Positions 34,830 through 39,933 of a DNA stretch of 39,933 nucleotides are shown in pieces (the stretch's first letter is position 1; the number at the start of each line of letters is the position of its first letter). The stretch spans positions 1-39,933 of the forward strand of contig CAZKVU010000010.1 in assembly GCA_964556475.1 (NCBI GenBank). Reading direction: 5' to 3'. A model generated the notes under the pieces. The model was not told the DNA's origin. It worked only from the letters and a program-made list of their open reading frames with translations, and ran no database searches. The DNA is from CAZKVU01 sp964556475. Lineage in GTDB: Bacteria; Patescibacteriota; Microgenomatia; UBA1406; HO2-37-13b. The position numbers and the translations under genes are program-made.

Positions 34830-35456
34830 TTATTGTGTTTTTTGTGTAAATACGTGATCTTTATTTAATTCTACAGAACTTAGCATATCATAGAAATCAT
34901 TTGATAAATCATCAGCGGTATAGCCTTTCATATTGACCACAAGCAATATACTCCCGGTCTTATAAAATGCGTTGACATTAAAAACTCCTGCCTTCTTTTT
35001 GAATATCAGAAACGTGCGATCGCCAATTTTTTTATTGATTTCCTGATATTCGTTTGATCGACTCCTACGTAATCTGACACCAGAGTCCTCATCGAGCGAA
35101 TCGACATTACTTTTATTAACATACGCAATTATGGTTGTTTTAGGTCGGCCTGTATTGATTTGGTAATCACATTCCTTATCTTTTCGTGTAACGATGATGT
35201 TGTAGGGAATAGTAATAGTGAAACATCCATCAACATCAAAAACAGTTGCCTTTGCTGGGCCTTTTTTTGATAAATCCGTGGTTTTCCACATTTCATTTGA
35301 TTCTTTTTGTGAGTCAATATACTCCTTGGATCTATCTGAGATTTGGTCTGTACGAAGGCTTTTTCCTGCTAATAGCTTTTGACCATAAGGAGAGAGCAAA
35401 AATCCAATGATCAAAATACTGATAAGGAGTATAACAAAGACAATTTTTTTCTTCAT
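34830..35456 (-). CDS. Small membrane-anchored extracellular protein
   Basis: 208 residues. MKKK plus one hydrophobic helix (about 5-23) anchor it; the rest is outside. The soluble part holds two Cys (CFTITIPYN and ECDYQI) that could form a disulfide, a basic RLRRSRS patch, and an ending DLSNDFYDMLSSVEL. The fold is probably related to the PsbP-like domain, because it shares the strand pattern and the 'f..mL.S.el' ending, but similarity is low. No enzyme motif is recognised. It lies 1 nt from the genes on both sides, so it is firmly part of the surface operon. Confidence 0.6.
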   Translation of the reverse strand: MKKKIVFVILLISILIIGFLLSPYGQKLLAGKSLRTDQISDRSKEYIDSQKESNEMWKTTDLSKKGPAKATVFDVDGCFTITIPYNIIVTRKDKECDYQINTGRPKTTIIAYVNKSNVDSLDEDSGVRLRRSRSNEYQEINKKIGDRTFLIFKKKAGVFNVNAFYKTGSILLVVNMKGYTADDLSNDFYDMLSSVELNKDHVFTQKTQ

Positions 35457-35457
35457 A

Positions 35458-36444
35458 TTAACTTGTTTTGCTTCGCCTTGAACGATACTTTTTGATAATA
35501 ATCGGCATGAGTATCACGATTCCAATAAAGATCGGATTTATGTATACATACGACTCCTGATGTTTAAAATTGGTTTTTTTGATACTGTCATTACCTTTGA
35601 TCGTAAATGTATTAATTGATATAGGCAAGCTGAATACGATTGGTTTTATATCAATTTCAAGCCTCCTTCGTGATGATGGAAATACATATGCTGATGACGT
35701 ATTAATGACTCCTTTCTTAATCAGGCGGCCGAATATATCCCGGATTTCAACTCTCCCATATGGTACTAAATGAATATTTCCTTCGTTTTGAAATGTAATA
35801 TCGATCTTCTGAGGGTAGAACAATTCAATCACATGTTCTGGCCAGTCAACTTCTTTAATTGATAGATTGTATTGTTCACCACCAGTTTTTTTAAGCAGAA
35901 TGAGAGACGAAACCGCAGGCAATATATATGTTTTACCCCCAGCACCTTTTTGCGGTTTTTGCCGTACAACGATACCGGCATAATGACCACCTGGAGATAA
36001 GTCCTGACGGTTTAATATTTGAACCTCAACATCACGTTTTTCATGCGCTTCAAGCTCAATTTCTGGATAAGGAAGATGAATAAATGAGGAAAGCGAGTAT
36101 GTATAGCTATCACTTTTTTCTCCTAAAAATTGGACAAGGCCATCTAAATCTCCTTGCTTAAAATTAATTGCCGCGAGATCGAGATTAACTGCGTAATCAT
36201 TGTAATTAGCGACTTGGATATCAATTGTTTTTTCCTCTTCGATAGCGGAAATTTCAACCTCTATCACCGCTGGATTGATCTCAATGCCTGATTTCTTACT
36301 AGGATTTTTTATGATTGAGCTCGTGCTTGCTTCTGAATCGACAGCAGGTTCTTGAGTAGGTGATAATGCAAAGGCAGATGGGGCTATGATTGCACACAAT
36401 ACGAGATACGTAATAGATAATGCTATTTTATTCATAGTACTCAT
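35458..36444 (-). CDS. DUF916-like anchored surface protein, diverged third paralog
   Basis: 328 residues. Signal peptide (cut near AFA|LS, residue 27), two beta-sandwich regions (about 50-165 and 185-290), one C-terminal helix (IFIGIVILMPIII) and a basic tail KKYRSRRSKTS that stays inside. It shares the order and key segments of the two upstream proteins: IEINPAVIEVEIS near the start, GGHYAGIVVRQKPQKGAG in the middle and the nearly identical GNIHLVPYGRVEIRD (GNIHLIPGGDIFIDS in the others). These features recall DUF916, the peptidoglycan-binding part of WxL-interacting proteins, with an 'asparagine-rich strand, P-G-x, Y-x-G-v' plan; this assignment is by eye. It starts 18 bp after the previous stop with no convincing promoter between. 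Confidence 0.7.
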   Translation of the reverse strand: MSTMNKIALSITYLVLCAIIAPSAFALSPTQEPAVDSEASTSSIIKNPSKKSGIEINPAVIEVEISAIEEEKTIDIQVANYNDYAVNLDLAAINFKQGDLDGLVQFLGEKSDSYTYSLSSFIHLPYPEIELEAHEKRDVEVQILNRQDLSPGGHYAGIVVRQKPQKGAGGKTYILPAVSSLILLKKTGGEQYNLSIKEVDWPEHVIELFYPQKIDITFQNEGNIHLVPYGRVEIRDIFGRLIKKGVINTSSAYVFPSSRRRLEIDIKPIVFSLPISINTFTIKGNDSIKKTNFKHQESYVYINPIFIGIVILMPIIIKKYRSRRSKTS

Positions 36445-36462
36445 TGTACTATTTTCCGGTCG

Positions 36463-37617
36463 CTATTTTTTCTTTGAGCGTATGCGTCGAATCCACGAGA
36501 TAATAGTTGACCGAATGCCTAGGAAGGCAAACATGCCTACTGTAAGTCCAACCAGCAGTATCTTCCACGGCACTACCCAAAATGATACGGTTGCTTCAAG
36601 AGGAACATCACGTTCACCATTGTCATACACGAGGAGTGCATGTGCAGTGTATTTACCGATGCGAAATTTGTCTGCCTTAGCGAGGTCGTAGGTTGTTTTG
36701 AATGTGGTGACCCCTTTCGCTGTCTCAATATCTTTCTTCTTTTCATCCGGAACCCTCAAGATCATGGCATCATTCCAGGATGTGGTGAAGGTTCGTTGTG
36801 TTTTGGGGAGAATATTACCACGTCCGGGATTTAAGGGGATAATAGCCATTTGTTTTTGCTTGAGTGAATCAATGAAGATATCACCACCGGGAATCAGATG
36901 GATATTACCGGTATTTTTGACTTTGATATTGAACGTTGTTGGTAAATATTCATAAAACAAATGATCGGTGGTAAAGTCAATCAGTTGTAGTTCACGTTTT
37001 GCATGAGGACTCTTCACTTCAAGTAAGATTGAAACGGCTGGTGCACCAGTAATCACTGCTTCACCTGCGCCTGCCTGCTTTTCTTGTATGCGCCTGAAGA
37101 TCACACCGTAGTAATATCCGAGTCCTGCTGTTTTTGCCGGGGTAATAGAGACCGTAATGGTTTTTGTCTGGTTTGGTGCTAAGATAAATTGCGGAGCTGA
37201 AAAACTAATCCATTGATAGAATTCATCAGTATCTTCAATATCAATCAGTTTTGGTGCTGATCCATCTTCCGATGCTTCAAATTTAGCCAGTACAATCTCC
37301 ATATACTCAGTTTCATTTCCATTGTTTTTGATCTTAATCGGTGCACTGACTTTTTTACCAGGATCAGTTAACAAATTCAAAAAAGTAGGTGAGATCGTCA
37401 GATTAATACCGCTTTGTGGTAATTTGCCTTCAGGAACAGAAAGTGTTGGTTGTGCTTTTGTGTCTGTATCAGAGGATTGAGGAGTCTTAACAGATAGTGA
37501 GGGGGATTGGGCTGAAACAACATTCACGATCGGTGAACATACTGTAAGAATAGTAAAAACCACGATCAAAATCGTATATGTTAGTTTATATGTATATGCT
37601 TTCTGTTGAGTATTCAT
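36463..37617 (-). CDS. DUF916-like anchored surface protein, copy A
   Basis: 384 residues: signal peptide (cut near VVSA|Q, residue 36), two beta-sandwich domains (about 60-190 and 195-345), a C-terminal helix (ILLVGLTVGMFAFLGI) and a basic end IRRIRSKKK. Core marks are LTISPTFLNLLTDPGKKVSA, IKIKNNGNETEY, FILAPNQTKTITVSI, GLGYYYGVIFRRIQ and TGNIHLIPGGDIFID. The plan matches DUF916/WxL-interacting proteins: an ectodomain held by one helix, able to bind partner surface proteins. Codons 36-352 are identical in DNA to the next gene upstream. Its ATG overlaps the upstream stop by 4 nt (ATGA), so translation is coupled. The stop is TAG. Confidence 0.78.
   Translation of the reverse strand: MNTQQKAYTYKLTYTILIVVFTILTVCSPIVNVVSAQSPSLSVKTPQSSDTDTKAQPTLSVPEGKLPQSGINLTISPTFLNLLTDPGKKVSAPIKIKNNGNETEYMEIVLAKFEASEDGSAPKLIDIEDTDEFYQWISFSAPQFILAPNQTKTITVSITPAKTAGLGYYYGVIFRRIQEKQAGAGEAVITGAPAVSILLEVKSPHAKRELQLIDFTTDHLFYEYLPTTFNIKVKNTGNIHLIPGGDIFIDSLKQKQMAIIPLNPGRGNILPKTQRTFTTSWNDAMILRVPDEKKKDIETAKGVTTFKTTYDLAKADKFRIGKYTAHALLVYDNGERDVPLEATVSFWVVPWKILLVGLTVGMFAFLGIRSTIISWIRRIRSKKK
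36562..37512. repeat. 951-bp identical repeat, copy A
   Basis: Matches 37698-38648 at a constant offset of 1136 bp with no difference found by eye. It encodes exactly the ectodomain: it begins at the Ala codon of the signal-peptidase site and ends at the Lys before the membrane helix. Confidence 0.92.
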
Positions 37618-38744
37618 TTTTTACGTTTACGTAACTTTTGTATTAATTGATAGATTAAAAGCGGCGAAATAATAATAAGAATTGCTCCGCCGATCAGCTT
37701 CCACGGCACTACCCAAAATGATACGGTTGCTTCAAGAGGAACATCACGTTCACCATTGTCATACACGAGGAGTGCATGTGCAGTGTATTTACCGATGCGA
37801 AATTTGTCTGCCTTAGCGAGGTCGTAGGTTGTTTTGAATGTGGTGACCCCTTTCGCTGTCTCAATATCTTTCTTCTTTTCATCCGGAACCCTCAAGATCA
37901 TGGCATCATTCCAGGATGTGGTGAAGGTTCGTTGTGTTTTGGGGAGAATATTACCACGTCCGGGATTTAAGGGGATAATAGCCATTTGTTTTTGCTTGAG
38001 TGAATCAATGAAGATATCACCACCGGGAATCAGATGGATATTACCGGTATTTTTGACTTTGATATTGAACGTTGTTGGTAAATATTCATAAAACAAATGA
38101 TCGGTGGTAAAGTCAATCAGTTGTAGTTCACGTTTTGCATGAGGACTCTTCACTTCAAGTAAGATTGAAACGGCTGGTGCACCAGTAATCACTGCTTCAC
38201 CTGCGCCTGCCTGCTTTTCTTGTATGCGCCTGAAGATCACACCGTAGTAATATCCGAGTCCTGCTGTTTTTGCCGGGGTAATAGAGACCGTAATGGTTTT
38301 TGTCTGGTTTGGTGCTAAGATAAATTGCGGAGCTGAAAAACTAATCCATTGATAGAATTCATCAGTATCTTCAATATCAATCAGTTTTGGTGCTGATCCA
38401 TCTTCCGATGCTTCAAATTTAGCCAGTACAATCTCCATATACTCAGTTTCATTTCCATTGTTTTTGATCTTAATCGGTGCACTGACTTTTTTACCAGGAT
38501 CAGTTAACAAATTCAAAAAAGTAGGTGAGATCGTCAGATTAATACCGCTTTGTGGTAATTTGCCTTCAGGAACAGAAAGTGTTGGTTGTGCTTTTGTGTC
38601 TGTATCAGAGGATTGAGGAGTCTTAACAGATAGTGAGGGGGATTGGGCCTGTGCGAATACACCGAGTAGAGGTGTACATATCATTACAAATATAAAGACA
38701 AGTATAAGACCAGCATTTCTGAGTGTCGATTTAAACGTTCTCAT
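37614..38744 (-). CDS. DUF916-like anchored surface protein, copy B
   Basis: 376 residues from ATG 38744. The signal peptide is MRTFKSTLR plus a hydrophobic core cut near FAQA|Q (residue 33); an ectodomain identical to copy A follows, then a different membrane helix (IGGAILIIISPLLIYQLI) and tail KLRKRKK. The frame extends back to ATG 38768, but a possible promoter (-10 at 38759-38764) covers those first codons and the shorter form has the better signal peptide. The gene heads a run of five tightly packed genes (gaps -4, 18, 1 and 1 nt) ending at 33686. The ectodomain is presumably a wall- or partner-binding module as in WxL loci. Having two genes with the same outside and different signal and anchor is unusual. 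Confidence 0.78.
   Translation of the reverse strand: MRTFKSTLRNAGLILVFIFVMICTPLLGVFAQAQSPSLSVKTPQSSDTDTKAQPTLSVPEGKLPQSGINLTISPTFLNLLTDPGKKVSAPIKIKNNGNETEYMEIVLAKFEASEDGSAPKLIDIEDTDEFYQWISFSAPQFILAPNQTKTITVSITPAKTAGLGYYYGVIFRRIQEKQAGAGEAVITGAPAVSILLEVKSPHAKRELQLIDFTTDHLFYEYLPTTFNIKVKNTGNIHLIPGGDIFIDSLKQKQMAIIPLNPGRGNILPKTQRTFTTSWNDAMILRVPDEKKKDIETAKGVTTFKTTYDLAKADKFRIGKYTAHALLVYDNGERDVPLEATVSFWVVPWKLIGGAILIIISPLLIYQLIQKLRKRKK
37698..38648. repeat. 951-bp identical repeat, copy B
   Basis: Partner of 36562-37512. The flanking signal-peptide and anchor codons differ completely from copy A. Confidence 0.92.
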
Positions 38745-38758
38745 GATGAATACTGAGT

Positions 38759-38787
38759 ATTTAAGCATAAGATGAACTCAAATACAA
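38759..38787 (-). promoter_or_regulatory. Possible promoter of the DUF916-like operon
   Basis: Minus strand: TTGTAT (38782-38787), 17 bp, TTAAAT (38759-38764), then 14 nt to ATG 38744. Half the -35 bases fit, so support is modest. No terminator is seen in the 50-bp gap, so read-through from the 354-residue gene is also possible. Confidence 0.4.
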
Positions 38788-38818
38788 GTAGCATTGCAGT
38801 GAAAGGAAAAGATAGCGA

Positions 38819-39883
38819 TTAGAAGTTAGCCGCACCGATAACAGTCAGCGTGTCAGTATAATCATCTGCAGCTTCGTTCACAGTTGATGCAGCAGCGCGG
38901 ATATTAAATGTAATACCATCACTGTCGCCAGGCCCGTTTGAAATTGCAATTTCTTCAAACGTTGTTGAAAGGGTTCCTCCGGTGTCAGAATCTCCATCAT
39001 ATTCTGCGTCAATCGATGGCGTACCTGAACCTGAACCATTGCTGACCGTAACATCAAGATTATAAAATTCGCTTCCCGCAGAATAATCAGTTGGAGCATC
39101 GTTAACTGTGCCTTGTGTATCAATTTGGTCGCTTGTTGTTGCTGAATTTAAGTATCCGGTTGCACTTTTCGTCCATGCGATCCATCCATTACCTGCGTTT
39201 GTATCAACGTCAATCGTAACGTTACCGCTAACGACTGAAGATGTTGATAAGTCTCCTAATGCAATAGTGTTGCCGGAAAGCGCAAAGTTAAATGTTGGTG
39301 TAACTGCTGCAGTAACGGTTATGAGATCTGCACCGCTTGCAACAATATCAACCGCTACTGCTTTTGTATCAATGACGGCAGGACCTGAAGTACGAGTATT
39401 TATGGTTATTTCGACGGTACCACCTGAGCTTGGATTAGTTATACCTCCGGTGATGTAGTAACCATAGAGTGTTCCCGCGGTCAAATCGCTACTTGCAACT
39501 GTTACATTCTGTCCTGAAACAGCAGATGCTGCTGAACCAATACCCGGCCACGCTGTAAGCGATTCGCCTTGATATGTCGAAGGGATGCCGCTGGTACTTA
39601 CGGTAATGTTTGAAGCAGTCGTGTCAACAGAAAATCCTGCTGCAAACGTAATGTATGACTGAGCTTCAGTAGCAGTAGTAGTTGGTTTTGCTACGATAAG
39701 AATTGGATTAGTTGATGAGGCGAGCTGGCTTACCTGCATTCGGCCTAATCTCACCGATGCTTCGGTTAATTCTGCAGCGTGTGTTTCCACGACAAAATAT
39801 CTGAAGAGAACGAAGTTGACCACAAAAAGGGCAATAAGAATAATTGAAATCTTCCTCCTGGTAAATAGTTCACCCTTGATCAT
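38819..39883 (-). CDS. Secreted beta-sandwich surface protein
   Basis: 354 residues. A signal peptide (FTRRK n-region, hydrophobic core, cut near THA|AE, residue 37) is followed by an N-terminal beta domain (about 40-175, Ser/Thr-rich) and a C-terminal beta domain (about 190-354) with FALSGNTIALGDLSTSSVV, IDVDTNAGNGWIAWTKSATG and the ending DDYTDTLTVIGAANF. That domain is shared with the 380-residue protein at 33686-34828: both have 'LGDL...V', 'D-DTNA-xG-x-G-x' and a 'YxDTLTxIxxxxF' end. In general plan it resembles WxL or spore-coat-U type exported subunits, whose last strand also reads Y-x-x-T-L-T. No anchor is present, so it may rely on the DUF916-like proteins encoded next. It carries a consensus -35 promoter and no Shine-Dalgarno site. 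Confidence 0.75.
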   Translation of the reverse strand: MIKGELFTRRKISIILIALFVVNFVLFRYFVVETHAAELTEASVRLGRMQVSQLASSTNPILIVAKPTTTATEAQSYITFAAGFSVDTTASNITVSTSGIPSTYQGESLTAWPGIGSAASAVSGQNVTVASSDLTAGTLYGYYITGGITNPSSGGTVEITINTRTSGPAVIDTKAVAVDIVASGADLITVTAAVTPTFNFALSGNTIALGDLSTSSVVSGNVTIDVDTNAGNGWIAWTKSATGYLNSATTSDQIDTQGTVNDAPTDYSAGSEFYNLDVTVSNGSGSGTPSIDAEYDGDSDTGGTLSTTFEEIAISNGPGDSDGITFNIRAAASTVNEAADDYTDTLTVIGAANF

Positions 39884-39897
39884 ACGTTGATTAATTT

Positions 39898-39926
39898 AGT
39901 ATGGAGAATATTTTTACTGTTGTCAA
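39898..39926 (-). promoter_or_regulatory. Promoter of the 354-residue surface protein gene
   Basis: Minus strand: consensus TTGACA (39921-39926), 17 bp, CATACT (39898-39903), then 14 nt to the ATG. The leader is about 8 nt. Confidence 0.6.
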
Positions 39927-39933
39927 GGGAATA

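Noticed and set aside
36562..38648. Mobile element as the cause of the 951-bp repeat
   Set aside because: There are no terminal inverted repeats, target duplications or transposase. The repeat is entirely coding and codon-aligned, so duplication or gene conversion fits better.
1..39933. CRISPR array, prophage or genetic-code change
   Set aside because: No regularly spaced direct repeats with unique spacers outside coding repeats, no phage structural or integrase genes, and UGA clearly serves as a stop in several genes.

Overview
The window reads like an AT-rich bacterial chromosome segment, most probably from a Candidate Phyla Radiation (Patescibacteria) organism. This assignment is inference. 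It rests on several very large secreted mosaic proteins of a style common in those genomes, compact gene packing, near-absence of Shine-Dalgarno sites, and a tRNA without encoded CCA. UGA is used as a normal stop (for example in the short-chain dehydrogenase, M16 peptidase and first ectodomain genes), so this is not one of the CPR lineages that recode UGA.

Left part, 1-4573: the 3' part of leuS (leucyl-tRNA synthetase) runs in from the window edge. It is followed by an EamA-type transporter, a convergent short-chain dehydrogenase and a tRNA-Lys(UUU) gene. Positions 4574-15380 form a plus-strand operon: a 2367-residue secreted protein with two copies of an 11-repeat kelch-like module and many fibronectin-III domains, then a MacB/LolD-type ABC ATPase, its FtsX-family permease, and a membrane-anchored rhodanese-like protein lacking the catalytic cysteine. 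An M16 zinc peptidase (15466-16761) has its own extended -10 promoter.

From 16781 to the right edge every gene is on the minus strand and every product appears secreted or membrane-anchored. In transcription order (right to left) these are: a small beta-rich secreted protein; three DUF916/WxL-binding-like anchored proteins, two of which share a 951-bp identical, codon-exact ectodomain; a small anchored protein; and a second beta-rich protein related to the first. Next comes a strongly promoted pair of giants: a 1535-residue repeat protein, and a 2673-residue protein with an intact M23 peptidase domain, seven four-cysteine repeats and a beta-helix. The series ends with a PsbP-like anchored protein, a secreted protein with a possible HxxxHxxE metal site, and a LytR_C-domain protein. 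I read this as a cell-surface and envelope region. The right-hand block resembles the WxL/DUF916 surface-complex layout of Firmicutes, but that is an analogy made by eye.

Where promoters can be recognised (TTGACA-like, 17 bp, TATAAT-like), the start codon usually lies only 6-18 nt after the -10 hexamer. Transcripts should therefore be leaderless or nearly so. I used this pattern to choose several start codons. There is no CRISPR array, insertion sequence, integrase or phage gene in the window.
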